Source: Nitrospirota bacterium (lineage in GTDB: Bacteria; JACPQY01). Taken from it: a stretch of 64,000 nucleotides of DNA. Under the pieces are notes generated by a model. The model was not told where the DNA came from and made no database searches. It saw only the letters and a list, made by a program, of their open reading frames with translations. Location of the stretch: NCBI GenBank assembly GCA_016180645.1, contig JACPAV010000018.1, forward strand, positions 1-64,000, in the 5' to 3' direction. The position numbers were made by a program, and so were the translations under genes. Positions 41,167-48,258 of the stretch are shown here, in pieces (the first letter of the stretch is position 1; the number at the start of each line of letters is the position of its first letter).

Positions 41167-41328
41167 GTGTATCGACCACCCCGAAGTGTATCGAGTGGTG
41201 TATCGAAACCCCTTCCCCCCTCTTTCCGATACACTCGATACACCAAAGCATGAAATCGACGTAGTTAGAAGCACTTAGGTGGTGTATCGGTTGGTGTATC
41301 GGACCCCGCCAGTGTATCGAGTGTATCG
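41167..41328. repeat. iteron-like array of GTGTATCG, candidate replication origin
   Basis: Nine exact copies of GTGTATCG in 162 bp: forward at 41167, 41186, 41198, 41282, 41294, 41312 and 41321; inverted at 41227 and 41236. Neighbouring copies within the subclusters start 9-19 bp apart (12 bp in two of the pairs). The array overlaps the last 20 codons of the helicase, where it encodes the repeated D-T-L and D-T-P. Repeats next to a replication helicase are the usual form of an iteron origin. Confidence 0.75.
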
Positions 41329-42710
41329 GTTTTGGGGGGTAGAGGGTACCGGGCGAGAACGTCCGCAAGTTGATCCATTGTCACCCGGAAACGCTTTCCT
41401 TGTTTCGTTCGTCCCTTGCCCTTGAATCCCAGCCGCGTCAGCTCAGCCCCGAACGCACCCGATTCCGCCCTGAAGTTCCGTTCCCCCGGCTTAGTACCAA
41501 AGTAGGCCGCCAGTTGGCCGGGATAGATCACGCTTTCGGCATCGGTCGCAAGATCACGGAGAGCAACAAGGGTGTTTTCAGTTCGCTCGCTCATGCAGTT
41601 CCCCTCCCCGTGCGTCTCCCTCGCCTTTTCTTCAAGAGTCTCCCGGGTTTTGAACTCCGGCGCGTCCGCTTGGACGCAATCCGCTATTGCAAAGAGGGGC
41701 CGCCAGAGTTCACGGGCACGGCCCACAAGGAAGGCCGGGGCGGTGTCCGCGTCATTGGCTTTCGTCACGTCCCGGAACCGGCTCAGGGCCAGGATGTAAA
41801 GCAGGTCCCGCGCCTCGGCCAAGTCGCCGATGATGTCCCGAACACCTCGGTTCAGCCGGTCCCGATCCTTCCCCCGCTGCATGAGGATTTCGACCGTGCG
41901 AGAACTGGTAACATCCCCGATTCCACGGATTCCCGCGAACGCCTTGGGCGAGTATGCGTTGAACCACGCCACATGGTCCTTCCCTTCGCCGACCATCCGC
42001 AATGCCCACGCTTCCTGCCGGTATCCGCTATTGACCAGAGGCATGATTTCGGACTTTTCATCCTTGCCCCAATTTTCCAGGTCATCGAAAAGAATCGTTG
42101 CCCCCGTCGCATGGACCAGGCGGTACAGGACCGCCGCGCTCACGCTCTCGCTCTTGATCGCGTTGAAGGCGACTGCCGCAAGGAATTCTTCCAGCTTGCT
42201 CTTGCCCGTCGCCATTCCGCCCAGGATGTTGAGGTACGGGAACCCCGGAAACAGGCGGTAGAAGTACGTCCCGATGACCCACGCTGCGATCAGGACGTGC
42301 ATGGATTCGGGGGCGTCGAAGAGATACCGGGACATCGTGACGATCCGGCCCGTGATTTTCTTGAAGTCGCCCTTCACCCCGCTCTTGAAGGCGTGGATAG
42401 ACTCCGTGCGCCAGCGGTTGAGAAAACCGTGTCCCTCGATCTTGGGAAGGACGCTCGCGGTGTAGCTGTGGGCGGCCAGGTCCGCGTGGGGGATCACTTC
42501 ACCGTGTGAGGTGACCAGGTGCCACACGGGGGGCTTCCCGGCGGGGCCGGGTAGCGCGACCGAAAGACACGCGAAGTCGTTTTCAAAGTGCAGGGCGGGA
42601 TGGATGATCTTCGCCCGGATCATCTCCGCGGCCCCGTTCGGGCGCATGAGGCGTTCAACCTTCTCCGTCGCCCCGCTCTCGCGGAGGAGGGTTTCAAGAT
42701 GTTCGCTCAC
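41265..42710 (-). CDS. replication helicase/ATPase of island 2 (DUF3631-like)
   Basis: 481 residues. Walker A is in NILGGMATGKSKLEEFL (about 160-176) and Walker B is A-T-I-L-F-D-D-L-E-N-W (about 205-215). R-I-V-T-M-S-R-Y-L-F-D upstream is typical of element helicases. The C-terminal part (ALRDLATDAESVIYPGQLAA, L-T-R-L-G-F-K-G-K-G-R-T-K-Q-G-K-R-F) resembles DUF3631. It overlaps the upstream 82-residue gene (4 bp). Its last codons lie within the iterons, so the protein probably acts at its own 3' end. Confidence 0.8.
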   Translation of the reverse strand: MSEHLETLLRESGATEKVERLMRPNGAAEMIRAKIIHPALHFENDFACLSVALPGPAGKPPVWHLVTSHGEVIPHADLAAHSYTASVLPKIEGHGFLNRWRTESIHAFKSGVKGDFKKITGRIVTMSRYLFDAPESMHVLIAAWVIGTYFYRLFPGFPYLNILGGMATGKSKLEEFLAAVAFNAIKSESVSAAVLYRLVHATGATILFDDLENWGKDEKSEIMPLVNSGYRQEAWALRMVGEGKDHVAWFNAYSPKAFAGIRGIGDVTSSRTVEILMQRGKDRDRLNRGVRDIIGDLAEARDLLYILALSRFRDVTKANDADTAPAFLVGRARELWRPLFAIADCVQADAPEFKTRETLEEKARETHGEGNCMSERTENTLVALRDLATDAESVIYPGQLAAYFGTKPGERNFRAESGAFGAELTRLGFKGKGRTKQGKRFRVTMDQLADVLARYPLPPKTDTLDTLAGSDTPTDTPPKCF

Positions 42711-42955
42711 AATGACCCTCGCTCCAGGGCGGTGTTGAACGCCGCTACCTTCGCCCGGAGCGGCAGCTCGCGCCAGGCGCGGAGATCATTATCCGCTTTC
42801 TCGGAGAAGTTCTGTGCAAGCGAGAGTGACAGCGTATCATCTCTCATGCGCGTCTCGGCGTGTTTGAGGGCTTCGCGCATTGCGTTGCGTTCATCGAGAA
42901 GATCCCGCTCGCGGTCGCGGCACCACTCAGCGAACAGCGGAGCGACTTCCGGCAT
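42707..42955 (-). CDS. small helical protein upstream of island 2 helicase
   Basis: 82 residues (MPEVAPLFAEWCRDRERDLL ... LPLRAKVAAFNTALERGSL). It has the same length, position and C-terminal pattern (L-P-L-x-x-x-V-x-x-F-x-x-x-L-x-R-G) as 35000-35248 in island 1. It overlaps both neighbours. Confidence 0.6.
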   Translation of the reverse strand: MPEVAPLFAEWCRDRERDLLDERNAMREALKHAETRMRDDTLSLSLAQNFSEKADNDLRAWRELPLRAKVAAFNTALERGSL

Positions 42956-43232
42956 CGCCCGCTCCCTCGCTTGTTTTCTGATTGCGCTTCACCGGGGGGC
43001 CGATTTTCAATTCGCCGGACACGATGCGGGCGAGGTCGCTTTCTCGAAATCTGACGGCGCGGCTCCCGATTCGGACCGGCTCAATTGGAAACCGCCCGGC
43101 GGAAACAAGATTTCGCACGGTGCCGCCGGATAGTCCGATCATCTCGCCGGACTGGGGGTAAGTGCGTAGTCGATCCGTCACTCGAACACCTCCTGTGTTT
43201 CTGGTAATTTCACCGAAAGGATTGTCATTCAT
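42927..43232 (-). CDS. AlpA-family DNA-binding protein of island 2
   Basis: About 101 residues from ATG 43232 (alternative GTG 43250). R-L-R-T-Y-P-Q-S-G-E-M-I-G-L-S-G-G-T-V-R-N-L-V, then GRFPIEPVRIGSRAVRFRES, D-L-A-R-I-V form the AlpA-type winged helix. It is a probable regulator of excision and of the replication genes downstream, which it overlaps. Confidence 0.8.
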   Translation of the reverse strand: MNDNPFGEITRNTGGVRVTDRLRTYPQSGEMIGLSGGTVRNLVSAGRFPIEPVRIGSRAVRFRESDLARIVSGELKIGPPVKRNQKTSEGAGDAGSRSAVR

Positions 43233-43329
43233 GCGCCCATTTTCGCGCACACCCCCATTTCTGAAAAGCAGCGTGGAAAAATGTGGGAGGAGATAAGGTC
43301 AAATCCCCCCTGATTCCAACCGTCCGCGG

Positions 43330-43950
43330 CTATCGGATTTTGGCGGTGTCTGGATTCAGGAGACGTTGGACAATAGCCCGGCGATGAATTCTATTCGGCG
43401 AAAGCGAGGTCAGTTCCACCGGGCTAACGACGCGGCCTTTGTGAACAACTCCCGACTTTCGCCACTCCCGGAGGACCTGCAACCGGAAGCTTCTCATCTG
43501 CGGATTTCGCTTTCCGTATGAAGCTTTGACTACATCGCGCACCCGGTCCGCCTTGATTCCCAACTCTTGTGAGGTCTCGATCACCGCGAATTCGGACGGC
43601 GTGCGAGCTAGTGACAGGTAGTTGGCTATCACCACCGGATCAATGGGCGGGAGATCGTTCAGCTTGAGGTTCTGATTGTGGTTTAGAAGCCACTCCTTGA
43701 GCCATTCACGTCGATCGGTTCGTCTCACGTCGCGCAGGCTCCCGTTAAAAAGATGCCAGATCCCACAGTAGGAGGAGACGTACTTGAGGATGATACTTTC
43801 CGGCGAAGCAGTTTTCCGCTCCGCCTCAAATTGCCTCAAGACATCAGGATGCTTCGTGGCCAGGAACCGGCGCAGGTCCCTACAGTAGTTGCGAGGTTTT
43901 CTCAGCCCCCCGCGAGGGGCGCTGCGCACTCGTTTGGCTGGGCGATTCAT
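43330..43950 (-). CDS. hypothetical basic protein
   Basis: 206 residues, basic N-terminus (MNRPAKRVRSAPRGGLRKPR), helical middle (LNHNQNLKLNDLPPIDPVVI) and R-R-A-I-V-Q-R-L-L at the end. It is collinear with the AlpA gene. No family recognised. It may be a DNA-binding factor of the element. Confidence 0.5.
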   Translation of the reverse strand: MNRPAKRVRSAPRGGLRKPRNYCRDLRRFLATKHPDVLRQFEAERKTASPESIILKYVSSYCGIWHLFNGSLRDVRRTDRREWLKEWLLNHNQNLKLNDLPPIDPVVIANYLSLARTPSEFAVIETSQELGIKADRVRDVVKASYGKRNPQMRSFRLQVLREWRKSGVVHKGRVVSPVELTSLSPNRIHRRAIVQRLLNPDTAKIR

Positions 43951-44031
43951 GCGGAATAACAGAAAGTCCTTCGATGTTCCCCGAGCCTACCAATGAATCT
44001 CGTCCCATTCAATTCTCCCCATCTCCCACCG

Positions 44032-44799
44032 CTACCGGGTCGCGGTGAAGGTATAGCTGAACGTGCAATACCTCACGATGGCTCCAGATTGGGAGTATGA
44101 AGCGATCACCGATTGGGTGCCGACAAGCCCAGTACCGTCGAACTTCCCAGAGTAGGAAAAATCTACTGTGACCGTATCTTGGGAACATGAGGAGACGGAA
44201 CGTTTGGAGAGGGAGAATATACCTGTGGAGGAAATCACGCCCGATAGTTCTGTGTCTGAGAGTTTTTGGCAGCCAGGGAGTATCCCGGACAATCCACGAT
44301 CCGCAATGGCTTGGCCGTTTCGTTCCAAGATGATTACCTCCGAATTCGTTTTGCCCTTCTCCTCCGGAGAACATGAATTGCCCGTCATCAGATTCGCAAA
44401 AAGCCAAGTTCCCTCAATGGCCATCAAATCGACCTGAGCGGGAGTCGGCGGCGGTTGGGGTGTCGGGGGAGTTGGAGGCTGCGTCGTCGGAGGCGGCTCG
44501 ACCGTCTGCGTTACGGTCGGTGGTGGTTCCGCTGGCGGTGGCTGTGATTCGGTTGAAGTTGGGGGAGGCTGCGGTGTAACCGTTGTCGTCGTCGGCGGAG
44601 TCTGCGTCTGTGGAGCGACGGTCGCGGCCTGCTCTGGTTTCGCACAGAGGCCCGCCTTGAACTCAGTCCCAACCGGGCAGCAACTCAGGCCATCGTTGAC
44701 GGGGTACTCTCCCTCCTTGCAGGTCGGATCTCCCTCCTTGCCGCAACCCGCGAGCAGGAGGAGCAGGGCGGCCCCGATGAACTTCACAGATCGTTTCAT
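44032..44799 (-). CDS. lipoprotein with Pro/Thr linker
   Basis: 255 residues from ATG 44799, preceded by AAAGGGGGAATC. Signal MKRSVKFIGAALLLLLAGC ends in the lipobox L-A-G-C. A small Cys-rich part follows (C-K-E-G-E-Y-P, S-C-C-P-V-G), then a Pro/Thr/Gln linker (about 60-125) and a beta-rich domain (GTWLFANLMTGNSC ... YCTFSYTFTATR) resembling lipocalin-like extracellular folds. The linker style is like the lipoproteins of island 1. Confidence 0.75.
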   Translation of the reverse strand: MKRSVKFIGAALLLLLAGCGKEGDPTCKEGEYPVNDGLSCCPVGTEFKAGLCAKPEQAATVAPQTQTPPTTTTVTPQPPPTSTESQPPPAEPPPTVTQTVEPPPTTQPPTPPTPQPPPTPAQVDLMAIEGTWLFANLMTGNSCSPEEKGKTNSEVIILERNGQAIADRGLSGILPGCQKLSDTELSGVISSTGIFSLSKRSVSSCSQDTVTVDFSYSGKFDGTGLVGTQSVIASYSQSGAIVRYCTFSYTFTATR

Positions 44800-44868
44800 G
44801 ATTCCCCCTTTCGATTCGCCCCCACCTTCACATGGCGATTGTAATACAACAATGCCGCTATTAATAGC

Positions 44869-45129
44869 GTGTTCCTTCGGCGGAAGCAAGGCTACACATA
44901 CGAGGTGCTTCAGTCGTCAGCCAAGGAACGTCAAGCGGGCAAGAGACTCGGAGGAAAAGTCCGCTCTTTGAGGAGAAGAAGAGGGATCACCCAGGAGAAG
45001 CTTGCCGAATTGGTCCAGATCGATGCCCGGCACATCCAGAGGATCGAGGCAGGCGACGGCAACCCAAGTCTTTTTCTGATCGTGCGTCTGGCCGGCGCTC
45101 TGGCGGTGCCACCCTCCAGCCTGCTTTGA
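44869..45129 (+). CDS. XRE-family regulator
   Basis: 86 residues from GTG 44869. GKVRSLRRRRGITQEKLAEL, H-I-Q-R-I-E-A-G is a Cro-type helix-turn-helix, with a short C-terminus (LAGALAVPPSSLL). It is divergent from the lipoprotein gene, 70 bp away, so it is a likely local regulator. Confidence 0.8.
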   Translation: MFLRRKQGYTYEVLQSSAKERQAGKRLGGKVRSLRRRRGITQEKLAELVQIDARHIQRIEAGDGNPSLFLIVRLAGALAVPPSSLL

Positions 45130-45226
45130 GGCCATGGCATCCGGGCAACCCTTCAAATCCGCTCCCGACCAGAATTCTCCCTCCCTTCGGAACGTCTGAT
45201 CGGAATTCAGGCAAAGTTCTCGCGCG

Positions 45227-45298
45227 ACCCCCTGGACGGAATCAAGCCGGGGGGCGTGTCGGTTTTCCGACTCGGATGCTTCCACCGATGCCCCGCCG
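45227..45298. repeat. 72-bp direct repeat, copy 1
   Basis: Matches 46592-46663 at 71 of 72 positions. It contains the perfect hairpin GTCGGTTTTCCGAC. It lies between the XRE gene and the convergent membrane-protein gene. Confidence 0.85.
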
Positions 45299-45308
45299 CG
45301 CGCGGCTG

Positions 45309-45932
45309 TCACCGCCCAACGCCGCAGATGCCAGGGTACATCATCCGACAATCCTCCAGCGTCGCGTGCCGGACGGGGGCGAGCCACAAGCCCAGCCCAA
45401 ACGCCAGCAGGACGGCCACCCAAATACCCCACTTGCGTACCCGCCCCGACAAAGGCAATTTGCCCACACCCGAAAGCGCACGGAGATCATCGTGCAGGTA
45501 GGCAGATTGGACGAAGTCTAGAGTAACAAGCTGGAAGAGGTTGAAGGCTATCGATTCTTCGAACCGGCTCCCTGTTTCAGAAATCCCCGCTCGAAATTGT
45601 TTGACCACCCCATCGAGGACGGAGGCAGTGTCAAGCCGCCAGAAGCGCCAGTCATAGGCATGGCCCCGGGTGCTGGCCAGGACACGGGACGCGACCTCGG
45701 CCTCTTCGCGATTAAATGCCGCGACGTGACCGTAGATGGCGGCCCGGATCTGGGGAAGCTTCTGTTTTGCCATGTGAGCAGTTACCAACTCACGATATTC
45801 CGTGCCCGCGAATTGGGCGGAAAGTTGTCCAACCGATACGTCGCGGATTGCCATCCTGGACCGGATGTGATCTTCAGGGGAGACGGACTCACGGGAGGGT
45901 ATGTGCTCTGCCCAAGGAGTTGAATCGATCAT
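45309..45932 (-). CDS. hypothetical protein with one C-terminal membrane helix
   Basis: 207 residues. The soluble helical N-terminal region (about 1-165) has A-E-V-A-S-R-V-L-A-S-T and F-N-L-F-Q-L-V-T-L-D-F. A single membrane segment (WGIWVAVLLAFGLGLWLAP, about 170-188) and a short tail with two Cys follow. It looks tail-anchored. Family unknown. Membrane-anchored proteins of this type are sometimes abortive-infection effectors, but nothing here shows that. Confidence 0.55.
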   Translation of the reverse strand: MIDSTPWAEHIPSRESVSPEDHIRSRMAIRDVSVGQLSAQFAGTEYRELVTAHMAKQKLPQIRAAIYGHVAAFNREEAEVASRVLASTRGHAYDWRFWRLDTASVLDGVVKQFRAGISETGSRFEESIAFNLFQLVTLDFVQSAYLHDDLRALSGVGKLPLSGRVRKWGIWVAVLLAFGLGLWLAPVRHATLEDCRMMYPGICGVGR

Positions 45933-46074
45933 CGCGACACAATGCGGCCGCTCTGGGCGGCCCGACGAGGGCCTTCTATTGCGTTGAAGCCGTCATGAAT
46001 CATCGGTCCCATGCTGTTCCCCCTTTCAGCCCGGCGGGTTGGGAGACTCTCGCCGGGATTTTCCCATCATGACA

Positions 46075-46335
46075 TTACCGGTAGGCGTCCTTGCGGTGGC
46101 GGATGTGGGTTACGTCTACGACTTTCGATCCGTCGTCAATCCCGTAGATGACCCGGTAGGTCCCGACGCGAATGCGCCACAGGTTGAGGCGCCCTTTCAG
46201 TTTTACCACTCCAAGCGGGCGGGGGTTGACTGATAACTTGTCGATGGCCGCCTCTGCTCGATTCTGTGCTGACAGCGGAAGTTTCAAAAGCTCGCGCTCG
46301 GCGGACGACGCAAGGGTGACGCGGTACTCAGCCAC
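46075..46335 (-). CDS. relE: RelE-family mRNA interferase toxin
   Basis: 86 residues. M-A-E-Y-R-V-T-L-A-S-S-A-E-R-E-L-L-K-L, then P-R-P-L-G-V-V-K-L-K-G, L-W-R-I-R-V-G-T-Y-R-V-I-Y and H-I-R-H-R-K-D-A-Y-R are the full RelE signature, including the R-x-R ... Y-R-V-I-Y and terminal R-H-R-K-D-A-Y-R. It overlaps the antitoxin gene by 8 bp. Confidence 0.9.
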   Translation of the reverse strand: MAEYRVTLASSAERELLKLPLSAQNRAEAAIDKLSVNPRPLGVVKLKGRLNLWRIRVGTYRVIYGIDDGSKVVDVTHIRHRKDAYR

Positions 46336-46525
46336 GCCGGGGTCGGCGCGAGGAAAGACGTTTCTTCACGTCCTCCCATTTCACCCGCGGTTCGTTCCGG
46401 CGGCTCCGCGCCACCAGCGAGTCGTAAACGTCCTCCCAAATCCTACCATGGCGGGCAAGATCCAATACGACGGCCTTCTTTCTGCCGTCCGAGTCGGAAA
46501 TGAACTGAACGCCTTTGATGCTCAC
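46328..46525 (-). CDS. RelB/Phd-type antitoxin
   Basis: 65 residues from GTG 46525 (the frame is open to 46561). V-S-I-K-G-V-Q-F-I-S-D-S-D-G-R-K-K-A-V-V-L-D-L, W-E-D-V-Y-D-S-L and V-K-W-E-D-V-K-K-R-L match antitoxins cognate to RelE: a DNA-binding strand-helix part and a toxin-neutralising tail. It forms a standard antitoxin-toxin operon with the gene at 46075. Confidence 0.85.
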   Translation of the reverse strand: MSIKGVQFISDSDGRKKAVVLDLARHGRIWEDVYDSLVARSRRNEPRVKWEDVKKRLSSRRPRRG

Positions 46526-46591
46526 AAGATCAAGAATATCACGCCATCCTGTTCGGTTCAACGCGGGAAAAATGGCTGAAGTTTCCGTGCA

Positions 46592-46663
46592 ACCCCCTGG
46601 ACGGAATCAAGCCGGGAGGCGTGTCGGTTTTCCGACTCGGATGCTTCCACCGATGCCCCGCCG
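46592..46663. repeat. 72-bp direct repeat, copy 2
   Basis: 71 of 72 positions match 45227-45298, on the same strand, about 1.3 kb away. It flanks, together with copy 1, the membrane-protein and RelBE genes. Confidence 0.85.
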
Positions 46664-46795
46664 TTCGCACCGGTCGGCACGTGGGTGCATCCCACCGCCT
46701 CGGTCGATTCGCACTTCATCCGCGCGGAAGAAATCGCGCCACGGGCTTGCAATCGCATTTTCCGTATGGCGCGAAAATCCCGGCCGGAAATTCCG

Positions 46796-46818
46796 ACTCC
46801 AAATTTACTCCAAAGTTT
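46796..46818. repeat. island 2 arm-type repeat, right
   Basis: ACTCCAAATTTACTCCAAA, the same 11-bp doublet as 36704-36728 with a one-base difference after the second unit. It lies about 114 bp from the att core, close to the 125 bp seen in island 1. Confidence 0.7.
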
Positions 46819-46931
46819 GTACCGTAATCCCACGTAACGGCTTGTCATCGGACTTCACACCGATTGGGAAAACGTCGATTCTTCAAGGGGGAATGACAAC
46901 CTGTGAGCAGTGATTATGTGTTAGGTTGAAA

Positions 46932-46968
46932 TTGGGAAGCAGATGCTCTGCCCCTGAGCTACACCCGC
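46932..46968. other. tRNA-Gly 5'-half remnant: right attachment site of island 2
   Basis: 37 bp identical to 2560-2596 and 36616-36652. This is probably the original 5' half of the chromosomal tRNA-Gly gene, pushed 44 kb away by the two insertions. Confidence 0.85.
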
Positions 46969-47071
46969 CTTACTCGGTCAAGCTTCCGCGATGCGGTGCC
47001 ACTCGTCAAGGGCGTAGGGTGTCGCCCACCTGGCTCAGGGACAACGGAATGAACTCCATTCGGTCCTGGCG

Positions 47072-47093
47072 CTGCCCCTGAGCAACACCCGCG
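47072..47093. repeat. degenerate tRNA-Gly 5' fragment
   Basis: CTGCCCCTGAGCAACACCCG plus CG differs from the tRNA 5' end at one base. It may mark an older integration event at the same tRNA. Confidence 0.55.
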
Positions 47094-47161
47094 CAAGATC
47101 GCTTTCAGCACTCGGCGTTCAGCCGCCAGCTCTCGGAATGTATGCTTTCGCGAATCGATCG

Positions 47162-48214
47162 TCAAGGCGGGCGCTGGCCGGGCAGAAGCAGGTTCTCGCC
47201 GTCGGAACGGATGACGACGTCTCCATCCGAGGCTGTCACGTAGAGCGGCAGATCGGTCCTCAATGAAGTCCAGAGGTTCCGACGCGAATCGAAAACACGG
47301 AAGTCGGATGCTGGTCGGAGCAGAGCGTGCGGCATTGCCGACATGAGGGCGGCCACAGTCGCCAAGCGGGGATGCCGGTAATTTCGATTGGTAAATTGAC
47401 CCGGCGGACCGGCGCTTACGACAACTACCTTGGGGGAGACCGCAGCGAGAAATCCCCGCGAACTCGATGTTTCAGATCCGTGATGCGCCACTTTCAGAAC
47501 ATCCGCGTCGAGGAGCCCCCTGGCAGCCGGGTCGCCCAAGTATCGCTCTTCCGCCTCGCGCTCAGAGTCCCCTGTGAAGAGGTAGGAGGTCTTGCCGTAA
47601 TCCATACGAACGACCACCGAGCAGTTGTTCGGATCGTCGGCGCAGTCGCCCCATCTCCGTCGTGGACCAAGGATCTTTAGGGAGACGCGACTGCCCGGAC
47701 AGGGTTCAAGCGGCTCGATGGCGGAGTCAGGATTCAGCCGTCTCGTTCCGTCCGCCGCTACTTCCGAGTTTACTGCCACTTCCAAACTTCGAAACGTGCG
47801 CGATGCCTTCCGTGGGGGCTGCCCATTGTCGAGATAGGCGCGAATTTCGAACTGACCGAAAAGCCACGCGAGATTGCCGATGTGATCGGAATGCGGGTGG
47901 GTCGCGATGACGAGTGGAATGGTTTTGGATGCGTGGAAATAGTTTCCGATTCCTGCTTGAAACCGTTGGCGGGCATCCGGAACCCGGCCGGGCACGTCCC
48001 CAGAATCTATGACAATCCCCGGCGAGCCGTTAGGACAATTCACCAGGATCGCATCGCCCTGCCCCACGTCAAGAAAGACGACCTGGACTGTGCCCTCAAT
48101 TGCAGATGACGGGTCGACACGCGCCGGCTCTGATCCACCCACGGATCTGCACAAAAGGGTGAAGGAGACTAGGATACCGACGATTCGGGAGCCCACGCCA
48201 TTCACCTCGCACAC
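47162..48214 (-). CDS. secreted ComEC-like metallo-beta-lactamase-fold hydrolase
   Basis: 350 residues. An N-terminal signal (VGILVSFTLLCRSVGGS) is followed by the ComEC/Rec2-type hydrolase: VQVVFLDVGQGDAILV (about 43-58), A-T-H-P-H-S-D-H-I-G (about 103-112), Y-L-F-T-G-D-S-E and V-L-K-V-A-H-H-G-S-E-T-S. All metal-binding His/Asp are present. There are no competence channel helices, so it is a stand-alone extracytoplasmic enzyme, perhaps a nuclease or phosphodiesterase acting on DNA or nucleotides. It lies outside the islands. Confidence 0.8.
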   Translation of the reverse strand: MCEVNGVGSRIVGILVSFTLLCRSVGGSEPARVDPSSAIEGTVQVVFLDVGQGDAILVNCPNGSPGIVIDSGDVPGRVPDARQRFQAGIGNYFHASKTIPLVIATHPHSDHIGNLAWLFGQFEIRAYLDNGQPPRKASRTFRSLEVAVNSEVAADGTRRLNPDSAIEPLEPCPGSRVSLKILGPRRRWGDCADDPNNCSVVVRMDYGKTSYLFTGDSEREAEERYLGDPAARGLLDADVLKVAHHGSETSSSRGFLAAVSPKVVVVSAGPPGQFTNRNYRHPRLATVAALMSAMPHALLRPASDFRVFDSRRNLWTSLRTDLPLYVTASDGDVVIRSDGENLLLPGQRPP

Positions 48215-48258
48215 GATAGGCTACCCGTTTCCGATCGATTAGGCTCCGTACACGGCGT

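Larger units (their letters stand above)
46664..47161. other. non-coding right end of island 2 with tRNA debris
   Basis: No gene. It holds the right arm repeat (46796-46818), the att core (46932-46968) and a further degenerate tRNA fragment (47072-47093). The boundary between island 2 and the older chromosome falls at about 46968. Confidence 0.65.

Noticed and set aside
41167-41328. CRISPR array
   Set aside because: The repeats are 8-mers with irregular spacing and both orientations, and there are no cas genes in the window. Iterons explain it better.
2598-46968. Complete prophage or conjugative element
   Set aside because: No capsid, portal, terminase, tail, relaxase or type IV secretion genes were seen. 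Satellite-like elements fit better.
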